From assembly GCF_900169165.1 (NCBI RefSeq), contig NZ_FXYY01000020.1:1-59400 (forward strand): 59,400 bases of DNA, given 5' to 3'. The position numbers and the translations under genes are program-made. A model generated the notes under the pieces. That model had not been told where the DNA came from, searched no databases, and saw only the letters and a list, made by a program, of their open reading frames with translations. The first letter of the stretch is position 1; every line of letters starts with the position of its first letter. This DNA is from Brevibacterium linens ATCC 9172. GTDB lineage: Bacteria; Actinomycetota; Actinomycetes; Actinomycetales; Brevibacteriaceae. This document shows, piece by piece, positions 1-7,185 of this stretch.

Positions 1-1
1 G

Positions 2-235
2 GTGTCGAAAGCGACATTCAGTTACGTTGACCATTACGCGTTCTGGCGGATCGTCAATTGGTTGAATAAGCGTCACCCCAAGCTGAATAAGCATACTGTG
101 GTGCGTCGTTTCCTCCCTGGATGGGAGATACGGACGGAAGGAGTCGAGTTCTTCCGGGCCTGTCGGGTTCCAGTGACTCGCTATCGGTTCCGGGGAACTC
201 GTATTCCCACGCCATGGGACAGTGCTGCGGCTTGA
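2..235 (+). CDS. Group II intron reverse transcriptase/maturase, C-terminal end (partial)
   Basis: This is the last 77 codons of a group II intron-encoded protein; the reverse transcriptase core is upstream of the window. Visible are the thumb/maturase-type segment Y-V-D-H-Y-A-F-W-R-I-V followed by W-L-N-K-R-H-P, and the C-terminal R-Y-R-F-R-G-T-R-I-P-T-P-W that is typical of maturase ends. Such proteins bind the intron RNA, help it splice and drive retrohoming. No HNH endonuclease motif is seen after the maturase segment, so this may be an endonuclease-lacking type. The first codon shown (GTG) is only the window edge, not a real start. Confidence 0.85.
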   Translation: MSKATFSYVDHYAFWRIVNWLNKRHPKLNKHTVVRRFLPGWEIRTEGVEFFRACRVPVTRYRFRGTRIPTPWDSAAA

Positions 236-245
236 TTGGCATGGA

Positions 246-279
246 GAGCTGGATGCTCAGGAATGGGCACGTCCGGTTC
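246..279 (+). ncRNA. Group II intron domain V
   Basis: A 34-nt hairpin begins GAGCTGGATGC and ends GCACGTCCGGTTC. It keeps the AGC catalytic triad position at its 5' side and the GNNCGGTTC-type 3' strand that marks domain V, the catalytic heart of group II introns. It lies 10 nt after the maturase stop codon, the usual order. Domain VI, with the branch-point adenosine, should lie between 280 and 342. Confidence 0.8.
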
Positions 280-342
280 GGAGGGCGGGCCGGGGAAACT
301 TACCAGTCGTGAGGCTGGCAGAGCGCCCCGGTCCGACCCTAC

Positions 343-816
343 ACCGAGCACCACACGGGTGAGGGCAAGCTGTACCTCTGCGCGATCAAGGACGCGTTCT
401 CGGCGAGGATCGTCGGCTACTCGATCAGCTCGCGGATGAAGGCCCGACTGGCTGTCGATGCCCTCGAGATGGCAGTGGCCCGACGCGGGGACGTCACCGG
501 GTGCGTCGTCCATAGCGATCGCGGCTCACAATTCCGGTCGAAGAAGTTCACCCGTGCCCTGGCCCGACACGGCCTGATCGGATCGATGGGCAGAGTCGGG
601 GCAGCTGGCGATAACGCGGCCATGGAGAGCTTCTTCGCGCTACTGCAGAAGAACGTGCTCGACCGGCGCCGATGGACGACTCGTGCCCAGCTGCGGATGG
701 CGATCGTGGTCTGGATCGAGCGGACCTATCACCGGCGTCGACGACAAGCTCGGTTGGGTCGCTTGACACCTATCGAGTACGAAGCAATTATTGAACCCGC
801 TGCACTCGCAGCGTGA
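343..816 (+). pseudogene. IS3-family transposase (orfB), 3' exon interrupted by the group II intron
   Basis: Reading from ACC at 343 gives an open frame to TGA at 814-816. It carries the IS3-family integrase core: T-E-H-H-T-G-E-G-K-L-Y-L-C-A-I-K-D at the start, the second catalytic aspartate in V-V-H-S-D-R-G-S-Q-F, and the catalytic glutamate in N-A-A-M-E-S-F-F. The first catalytic aspartate belongs to the 'TDIT' motif, which is split by the intron. The transposase should work only if the intron splices, or after exact intron loss. It is called a pseudogene because the 5' exon is not visible and the gene is interrupted. Confidence 0.85.
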
Positions 817-825
817 AACCTAATG

Positions 826-851
826 TGTCACCTAATCGTGCACCAGTCCCA
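826..851 (+). repeat. Probable right inverted repeat of the IS3-type element
   Basis: Read on the minus strand this begins TGGGACTGGTGCACG and lies 10 bp after the transposase stop. IS3-family ends start with TG. The left end is outside the window, so the match cannot be confirmed. Confidence 0.45.
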
Positions 852-1208
852 CATTTGAGTGGTCGACCCTTTCGCGTTCGACGCAGAACTATCAGCAGTT
901 GGTGCGGTCAGAGCGTCGTTGAAAGTATGCGCAGAATGCAACTCTTGAGGCTCGCTGTTGACGATCCTGCGACTGAATAGTGTCGTGGCCCGTGGCACGG
1001 TCTCTTTGGAAACGGGAGTTGCGCGTTTACGCAATGACGGCCGATCGAACCGTTGCCGGTTTTCAGGTGACATGTGTTCCCTCTCGCAGAATCTCACCCA
1101 AAACTAGCCGATTGATGCTCGATGAGTCGATTGCCGATCGGACAGCGTTTCACCTGGAACGGAGGTCGATTTCAGGTCGGACACAGATAGGCATGCACAA
1201 TAGTCTCC
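852..1208. other. Intergenic stretch without a supported gene
   Basis: About 360 bp between the IS end and the first teichoic acid gene. Short open frames occur on both strands, but none has a ribosome binding site or a recognisable product. It probably holds the promoter of the gene at 1209; I could not define it. Confidence 0.5.
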
Positions 1209-2477
1209 ATGACCTTCCTACCGGCAGAACTGCCGCATACCGCAGTCCGTGGTGCCGCATTTGCCCAATCGGCGGTAAAACTCGCAGCGTTGAGATTGCG
1301 TGAACGTGTTCGCGAGTCCCGGCTGCCTGACGAATTTCACCCTCAGGACACCGACCATTTCGTGGCGGCCGCCTACTTTGCGGGCGATCTCAGCTCGGTC
1401 TATCAGCTCGAACAGTGGTTGTGGCCCTTCGAGCAACTGGAGGCCCGGCTCAAAGAGCTCGGCCACGGCGACCGGCCCATAGGCATCATCGTCCGAAACG
1501 CTATGGTCGCCAAGCATCTCAAAGAAGTCACCGACTTTCCTGTTCGGTTCTCACGCCTGACGAAGGGACTGGACGAGTTCATGCAGGCACCGAGTCTGCG
1601 GGCAGTGTTCTATGTCAACCAGGGGACAAGCAACTTTCAGGCCCTCCGCTATCCCGAACCGGCTCATGTGCACCTCAGCCACGGTGAGAGCGAGAAGATC
1701 TCGATGATCTCCAATCAGCTCAAAGGCTACGACTACGTGTTCACTGCCGGACAGGCGGCGAGGGACCGCATTGCGCAGGCACTGTACGGAATGTCTGAGG
1801 ACCGCATGTTCGATGTCGGGCGGCCCCAGTTGGATTGTCCCCGATCTGTCCCGCCCGAATGGGAAGAGTTCAAGAAGACGAACCCCGATGGTCGGGCGGT
1901 GTTCTATGCACCGACGTGGGAGGGTGATTCTCCGTCAATGGCGTATGGAACCATCGCCTACAACGGAGAGGAGATCGTCACCTCACTTCTCGAAGCTGGC
2001 TATCGAGTGATTTTCCGGCCGCATCCACGTACCGGAGTTATGCGTCACGAATTTGAGAAAGCTGTAGAAGACGTAGCAGACATCGTCGAGGCCGACCCTC
2101 GGGGATTCCTCGACAGGAGTCCGGACGTGTCATGGCAACTGGACGAAGCAGACCTTGCCGTAGTCGAAATGACTTCGGTCGCGTTCGACTGGCTCGCGTC
2201 CGGCAAACCGCTGGTTATGGTCAAACCCCACGAGCCTGCTGCGGAAGTGCTCGACGGGGGACTTCTGGATCAATGTCCGACGGTTGACCCTATGAGCAGG
2301 CGCGGAGTCGTCGACGTTATCGAAGAAGCCGACGCGAGAACTGGATCAGTTGCTGAACTGGCTCAATTCTATCTGGGTGACACGGCGGCAGGCGAGCAGA
2401 CTGCACGGTTCATCCGGTCGAGCGAAGAAGTGATCAGAAACCGTTCGGAAGAACACCGTATGAAGCACGCCGAGTGA
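1209..2477 (+). CDS. CDP-glycerol glycerophosphotransferase family protein (TagB/TagF-like)
   Basis: A 422-residue GT-B-type enzyme expected to move glycerol phosphate from CDP-glycerol onto a growing wall polymer at the cytoplasmic face. Motifs seen: H-G-E-S at residues 158-161 (the acceptor-side histidine motif in this branch), Y-A-P-T-W-E-G near 233-239, and R-P-H-P-R-T-G at 270-276. The region that normally reads T-D-x-S-S/A here reads V-V-E-M-T-S-V (318-324), so the usual aspartate is replaced by glutamate. ATG at 1209 has no clear Shine-Dalgarno sequence. It heads the island, about 100 bp upstream of tagD. It is related in motif set to the genes at 11777 and 24286. Its linkage and acceptor (primer or chain) cannot be told from sequence. 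Confidence 0.85.
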   Translation: MTFLPAELPHTAVRGAAFAQSAVKLAALRLRERVRESRLPDEFHPQDTDHFVAAAYFAGDLSSVYQLEQWLWPFEQLEARLKELGHGDRPIGIIVRNAMVAKHLKEVTDFPVRFSRLTKGLDEFMQAPSLRAVFYVNQGTSNFQALRYPEPAHVHLSHGESEKISMISNQLKGYDYVFTAGQAARDRIAQALYGMSEDRMFDVGRPQLDCPRSVPPEWEEFKKTNPDGRAVFYAPTWEGDSPSMAYGTIAYNGEEIVTSLLEAGYRVIFRPHPRTGVMRHEFEKAVEDVADIVEADPRGFLDRSPDVSWQLDEADLAVVEMTSVAFDWLASGKPLVMVKPHEPAAEVLDGGLLDQCPTVDPMSRRGVVDVIEEADARTGSVAELAQFYLGDTAAGEQTARFIRSSEEVIRNRSEEHRMKHAE

Positions 2478-2580
2478 GCCAAATGACATTTTCTTAACCT
2501 GAAGTAACAGAATGATAAACTAACGCGGAACTAGTTCTGCCGCTCACGATGTGAGCTTTGATCTCTGGATGGAATCAGCA

Positions 2581-2970
2581 ATGAAACGAGTCATCACTTA
2601 CGGAACTTTCGATCTGCTCCATTACGGGCACATTCGACTGCTCCAGCGATGCAAAGAGCAGGGCGACTACTTGGTAGTTGCTCTGTCCAGCGATGAATTC
2701 AATGCTGGTAAGGGCAAGAAATCGTACTTCTCCTACGAAGAGCGAAAGCACATGCTCGAAGCTATCCGTTATGTTGATCTCGTCATTCCTGAAGACAGCT
2801 GGGAACAGAAATCGACCGACGTGGAGAAATACCACATCGACACTTTCGTCATGGGCGACGACTGGGAAGGGGAATTCGACTTCCTTAAAGACAAGTGCGA
2901 GGTCGTCTACCTGCCGCGCACTCCTGAGATCTCGACGACGCGGATCAAGAGCGAGCTGGGCAAGTCCTGA
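2581..2970 (+). CDS. tagD: Glycerol-3-phosphate cytidylyltransferase
   Basis: Makes CDP-glycerol from CTP and glycerol-3-phosphate, the donor for all GPT enzymes nearby. The 129-residue length is that of TagD. The cytidylyltransferase signatures are clear: Y-G-T-F-D-L-L-H-Y-G-H near the N-terminus (the HxGH nucleotide motif) and the C-terminal R-T-P-E-I-S-T-T-R-I-K (the RTxGISTT-type motif). ATG at 2581 was chosen because the family starts with this M-K-R-V-I-T-Y-G and GGATGGA lies upstream; a longer frame from 2551 adds residues foreign to the family. The upstream 100 bp is unusually AT-rich and probably carries its promoter. Confidence 0.95.
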   Translation: MKRVITYGTFDLLHYGHIRLLQRCKEQGDYLVVALSSDEFNAGKGKKSYFSYEERKHMLEAIRYVDLVIPEDSWEQKSTDVEKYHIDTFVMGDDWEGEFDFLKDKCEVVYLPRTPEISTTRIKSELGKS

Positions 2971-3034
2971 CTGTGATGGCGCGGACTTCGCGCTATCGTG
3001 ACGGGACATCATCATGGAGCTGAGAGGAACGGAC

Positions 3035-3865
3035 GTGCCCGAAAAGTCTTCGGCGAAACATCCGACACTGTCGGAGCTTCGGGCCAAAGCACAGCCTCCG
3101 GAGGTCCGCAGTCGCAAGAACGCCGAACACTGGTCTGCGCAGCTCTACCTCCGCCACATCTCGATCTACTTCACGATGCTGCTCGTGCGCACGAAGATCA
3201 GCGCGAACGGCGTCACCGGCCTGATGATCGTGGCTGGCTGGTGCATTGCCGGCAGCCTGCTAATTCCTGGGATCTGGGGAGCGGTGCTCGCCGTGTTCTT
3301 CTCCCAAGTGCAGATGTACATCGACTGCTGCGACGGCGAAGTCGCACGGTGGCGCGGCACCAGCGGCGCCAAAGGTGTCTTCCTCGACAAGGTCGGTCAC
3401 TACACCACAGAAGGCCTCGTCGCAGTCGCTCTCGGTGTTCGAGCCGTGGGGGAGTGGAACAACCTCATTGACGATCCTGCTGGAACCTATCCCTTCCTGC
3501 TCGCCGGAACCGTCCTCGCCGGATTAGTGCTTCTCAACAAGGCGCTCAATGACATGGTCCATGTCTCCCGCGCTTTCAACGGACTCGACAAACTCGCGGA
3601 TTCGAATGAGGCAACCGCGCTCAACCCGGGAGCCATCGCCACTCTCAAACGCGTCGCACGTTTTGTTCCGTTCCACCGGATCTACCACTCCGTCGAAATG
3701 TCGCTCATGGCCCTGCTGTCGAGCATCGTCACCGCGATCGCAGTGACGGCCGGCGCGGCGCCGCTGTTCGGTGAGCGCTGGCTCGTGCTCATCATGGCGC
3801 CGCTGTGCCTGTTGTCAGTGATCGGACATTTCCTGTCCATCATGGCATCGAAGAGGCTGTCATGA
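3035..3865 (+). CDS. CDP-alcohol phosphatidyltransferase family membrane protein
   Basis: A 276-residue integral membrane protein of the CDP-alcohol phosphotransferase family, which transfers a phospho-alcohol from a CDP-linked donor. The family motif DxxDGxxAR...GxxxDxxxD is present as D-C-C-D-G-E-V-A-R, then G-V-F-L-D-K-V-G-H, so the last aspartate (the proposed general base) is a histidine. Several hydrophobic helices follow. GTG at 3035 is chosen because GAGAGGA lies 6 bp upstream; an in-frame ATG at 3014 would place that site inside the gene. The stop overlaps the next start (ATGA). Context suggests a role in making or attaching the phosphodiester-linked polymer; the substrate is unknown. 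Confidence 0.85.
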   Translation: MPEKSSAKHPTLSELRAKAQPPEVRSRKNAEHWSAQLYLRHISIYFTMLLVRTKISANGVTGLMIVAGWCIAGSLLIPGIWGAVLAVFFSQVQMYIDCCDGEVARWRGTSGAKGVFLDKVGHYTTEGLVAVALGVRAVGEWNNLIDDPAGTYPFLLAGTVLAGLVLLNKALNDMVHVSRAFNGLDKLADSNEATALNPGAIATLKRVARFVPFHRIYHSVEMSLMALLSSIVTAIAVTAGAAPLFGERWLVLIMAPLCLLSVIGHFLSIMASKRLS

Positions 3866-4785
3866 GTGAGTCATCGCGGAGTCTCGCTCAGCGCTTCGAA
3901 GACAGTAAGCGCTATACTTTCGGCGTCGTCGTCCTCAGCCAGGGCAAACGACTCGAAGACCTCAACCGTGGATTCGAATCACTGCTGGCTCAGAAGGGCG
4001 TCAACCTCGACATCGTCTGCGTTGGCAACGGCTGGGAGCCGGAAGGCATCCCGGACCAAGTCAAGAAGCTCGGGTTGCCGGAGAACCTCGGAATCCCCGC
4101 CGGCAGAAATGCAGGCGTTCCCCACGTCGCCGGAGAATTCCTGTTCTTCCTCGACGATGATGCTTGGCTTCCCGATGACACTTCGCTGATGCGGATGGCA
4201 CAGCTGATGCGGACGAAACCGCAGATCGGGCTGATCCAGCCGCGCGTCGAAGAGCCCGGTGGGCCGGATGCACCGAAACGGTGGATTCCCAGACTGAAGA
4301 AAGGCAGTGCCGACCATTCATCGAACGTGTTCTCGGTGTGGGAGGGCGCAGTCTGCATGCAGCGGCGGGCTTTCGACGAGTGCGGCGGATGGCCAGCCCC
4401 CTTCTGGTACGCGCACGAGGGAATCGAACTCGCGTGGAGGGTATGGGACGCCGGCTACATCGTCTGGTATATGGGCGACCTCGCCGTCGCTCACCCAGTG
4501 ATCGACCCGAGGCGCCACGACGAATACTTCTACATGAATGCGAGAAACAGAGTCTGGCTGGCCCGACGAAACCTGCCGTGGCCTTTCAGCTGGGCCTATG
4601 TGGGCTCCTGGACGTTGATGCAGTTCGTCAAGTGGGCGAATAAGCCTCACCAGCTCAAAGCCTGGATGGAAGGATGGCGCGCCGGCTGGCGTCTGGACCC
4701 GTGGGGCCAAGACGAAGAGCGGCAGAAGCTGTCGAAGAGAGGCGTACTTCGCATGTCCCGGCACGGCCGACCGCCAGTCGTTTAG
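3862..4785 (+). CDS. Glycosyltransferase family 2 protein
   Basis: A 307-residue GT-A enzyme. The N-terminal fold begins F-G-V-V-V-L-S-Q-G; the acceptable nucleotide-binding and metal motifs are E-N-L-G-I-P-A-G-R-N-A-G and F-F-L-D-D-D-A (DxD). A W-E-G-A segment and the later Y-A-H-E-G-I-E-L-A-W-R fit the acceptor/catalytic half of rhamnosyl- or galactofuranosyl-like GT2 enzymes. ATG at 3862 overlaps the stop of the upstream gene by 4 bp, implying translational coupling. It probably adds a sugar in linkage-unit or polymer synthesis; sugar not predictable. Confidence 0.88.
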   Translation: MSESSRSLAQRFEDSKRYTFGVVVLSQGKRLEDLNRGFESLLAQKGVNLDIVCVGNGWEPEGIPDQVKKLGLPENLGIPAGRNAGVPHVAGEFLFFLDDDAWLPDDTSLMRMAQLMRTKPQIGLIQPRVEEPGGPDAPKRWIPRLKKGSADHSSNVFSVWEGAVCMQRRAFDECGGWPAPFWYAHEGIELAWRVWDAGYIVWYMGDLAVAHPVIDPRRHDEYFYMNARNRVWLARRNLPWPFSWAYVGSWTLMQFVKWANKPHQLKAWMEGWRAGWRLDPWGQDEERQKLSKRGVLRMSRHGRPPVV

Positions 4786-4934
4786 TTCTTCAGCTGAACC
4801 AGGGTTGATAACGTCCAGCTGGAATCTTCACCGTGCGTGGTTGTCGCCAGACGTGTGAAAGTCAAACTTTGAACATGACACTGACCGCAGTCGGGTACGT
4901 CCTGACCGACTGAGAAACCGAGTGGAGCCATTTG

Positions 4935-7055
4935 ATGCAGTCGACAGCCACTGTCGCTGAAAACTCACCGCGAAGCACTCCTGCACCCAAACCTTCTGGG
5001 TTTCGTTCAGACATCCAAGGGCTTCGAGCCTTGGCTGTAGGAATCGTTCTGCTCTACCACTTGTGGCCGGACCGCTTCGTCGGCGGGTTCGTCGGCGTCG
5101 ATGTCTTCTTCGTCATCTCCGGATTCCTCATCACCAGCCACCTCATCAAATCTCCTCCGCGCAGCTGGACGGACGTAGCAAAGTTCTGGGCACGACGTGT
5201 CCGACGACTGCTGCCGGCATCCCTGCTCGTTCTCTTCCTCGTCGGCATCGCCACCTTCCTCGTCGCTCCGCAGTCGGTGTGGGCCGATACGGGTCGGCAG
5301 ATCCTCTCCGCGGGCCTCTACGTCGTCAACTGGGACTTCGCCGTCTCCAGCGTCGACTACCTCGCCGCAGACAATGCTCCTTCACCGGTGCAGCATTTCT
5401 GGTCGTTGTCGGTCGAAGAGCAGTTCTACTTCGTCTGGCCGATGATCATAGGCCTGGCGTTCCTCATCGGAACAAAGCTCGGTCGATCGAAGCGAATCGT
5501 CGGGTTCACTGTCCTCGGAATCTTCCTCGCCTCGTTCGTCTTCTCCATCTGGTACACGGCCGCGGAACCCGCAATGGCTTACTTCATCACCCCGACGAGG
5601 ATGTGGGAGCTGGCAGCCGGAGGCCTTGTCGCCATCTTCGTGCTCTATATTCGACCGGAACGACTGCCGTTCAGTTCGTTGCTCGGATGGATCGGTCTCG
5701 CAGGCATCGTGGCCGCCACATTCCTCATTCGCGCGGACATGCCCTTCCCCGGATACATTGCGCTCGTACCGGTGCTGTCGACTGCCCTTGTCATCCTCGC
5801 CGACTCCCGTGGACGCACGTCTGTACTTCCGCTGCTTTCGCTGCGACCGGTTCGCTTCCTCGGCGATATCTCGTACTCCGTCTACCTCTGGCACTGGCCG
5901 CTCATCGTCCTTGTGCCCTACGCCTCGGTCAAGCTGGGCCGTTCAGAGAGCCTCGGCGTAATCGACAACATCGCCATCATTCTGGTCTCGATAGTCGCCG
6001 CCTGGGCGTCGACGGCCTGGGTGGAGAACCGATTCCGCAAATCAGCGTTCTTCAGCAGTTCGAAGAAGGCCTTCGGCTTCGCCGCTGTGGCGATGGCACT
6101 CGTCGTCGCCCTCGGATTCAGCCAGATGGTCATCGCGAACAACCTCGTCGAGCAGAATGAGGACAAACTCCAAGCTCAGCTGGATGACCCCGACTCGTGC
6201 CTCGGCGGCAGGATCCTCCTGCCCAGTGCGAAGGACAATCCGAATTGCGAGGGAATGAAATCTCTCCAGATGGAACCGGCCGCGGCGAAGAAGGACAAGT
6301 CCAAAGCCTACGCGGACGGCTGCTGGGCCAGCGCCCCCTACGCAAGCAAACCCGAGTGCACCTACGGAGACGGCTCTAAGCACGTCGCCTTGGTCGGCAA
6401 CTCGCATGCCGGTCACTGGCTGCCGGCGCTCGAACGGTTGGCCGAGGAGAAAGACCTGACCATCACCACGTTCCTCGCTTCGAACTGCAGCATTTCGACA
6501 CTGCCGCAGGATCTTTCGACTCCCGACGAGACCAAGGGATGTCAGGACTACGCCGACTGGGTCACAGAGCGGACGACCCAAGGCGGCTTCGACGCAGTGA
6601 TCACCTCGGAGCGCCAGTCGACGCCGCTGGACGGGATGGACTGGGACGAAACCGAAGCGAAGGCGCCCGAAGGGCACAAGGAGATCCTGCAACGCTGGAT
6701 CGATGCGGAACTCGATGTCGTCGTCATCCGGGACACCCCATACCCGGGTGGGCAGGACATCAATGTGCCGGACTGTGTAGCCAAACATGAAGATGATCTC
6801 GATGCCTGTTCCGGTACTCCGGAGGAATGGCACTGGATGGATCCTTTGGCAGCCTCGGCGAAATCGATCGATTCGAAACGGGTGTCGGTCATCTATCCGG
6901 AGGACTGGTTCTGTCCCGACGGACGCTGTGAGCCTGTCATCGGCGGCGTTATCACCTACTTCGACACTGCACACATCACTGCGACCTATGCGGAGACCCT
7001 CGCACCTGAACTCGGTGCGAGACTCAGCCGGACAGGTTTGGACACCTTCGGCTGA
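4935..7055 (+). CDS. Membrane O-acyltransferase with C-terminal SGNH domain (OafA/YrhL-like)
   Basis: A 706-residue two-part protein. The N-terminal 370 or so residues are an acyltransferase-3 membrane domain, starting with F-R-S-D-I-Q-G-L-R-A-L-A-V and G-F-V-G-V-D-V-F-F-V-I-S-G-F-L-I, and with W-S-L-S-V-E-E-Q-F-Y around residue 155. The C-terminal part is an extracytoplasmic SGNH-type domain with V-A-L-V-G-N-S-H-A-G-H-W. Such proteins pass acyl groups (often acetyl) across the membrane to cell-surface polysaccharides. ATG at 4935 directly follows an in-frame TTG; a GTGGAG sequence lies upstream. It sits between a GT2 and a modification enzyme, so the wall polymer is the likely target. Confidence 0.92.
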   Translation: MQSTATVAENSPRSTPAPKPSGFRSDIQGLRALAVGIVLLYHLWPDRFVGGFVGVDVFFVISGFLITSHLIKSPPRSWTDVAKFWARRVRRLLPASLLVLFLVGIATFLVAPQSVWADTGRQILSAGLYVVNWDFAVSSVDYLAADNAPSPVQHFWSLSVEEQFYFVWPMIIGLAFLIGTKLGRSKRIVGFTVLGIFLASFVFSIWYTAAEPAMAYFITPTRMWELAAGGLVAIFVLYIRPERLPFSSLLGWIGLAGIVAATFLIRADMPFPGYIALVPVLSTALVILADSRGRTSVLPLLSLRPVRFLGDISYSVYLWHWPLIVLVPYASVKLGRSESLGVIDNIAIILVSIVAAWASTAWVENRFRKSAFFSSSKKAFGFAAVAMALVVALGFSQMVIANNLVEQNEDKLQAQLDDPDSCLGGRILLPSAKDNPNCEGMKSLQMEPAAAKKDKSKAYADGCWASAPYASKPECTYGDGSKHVALVGNSHAGHWLPALERLAEEKDLTITTFLASNCSISTLPQDLSTPDETKGCQDYADWVTERTTQGGFDAVITSERQSTPLDGMDWDETEAKAPEGHKEILQRWIDAELDVVVIRDTPYPGGQDINVPDCVAKHEDDLDACSGTPEEWHWMDPLAASAKSIDSKRVSVIYPEDWFCPDGRCEPVIGGVITYFDTAHITATYAETLAPELGARLSRTGLDTFG

Positions 7056-7185
7056 CCTTCGGAAGGAAATCGGTCACTGGTTCATCGAACTGACAGTGAA
7101 GTTCGATATTGTGTGGCGGATTGACTCTGAGCCTCACATCTGAGCCCACGACCGTTCACCGAAACCTCTGTAAAGGACGAAACGA

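Larger units (their letters stand above)
1..342 (+). mobile_element. Group II intron, 3' portion (maturase end, domains V and VI)
   Basis: The window opens inside a group II intron. It shows the end of the intron-encoded protein, a domain V hairpin, and a 3' end at about 342 where the sequence passes straight into a transposase reading frame. The 3' boundary is placed after CCCTAC because ACC GAG CAC resumes the conserved T-E-H of an IS3-type transposase. The 5' part of the intron and the 5' exon lie outside the window. Intron class is not assigned. Confidence 0.85.

Noticed and set aside
828..1097. 89-codon minus-strand frame after the IS end
   Set aside because: No Shine-Dalgarno, no family, and it crosses the IS inverted repeat.
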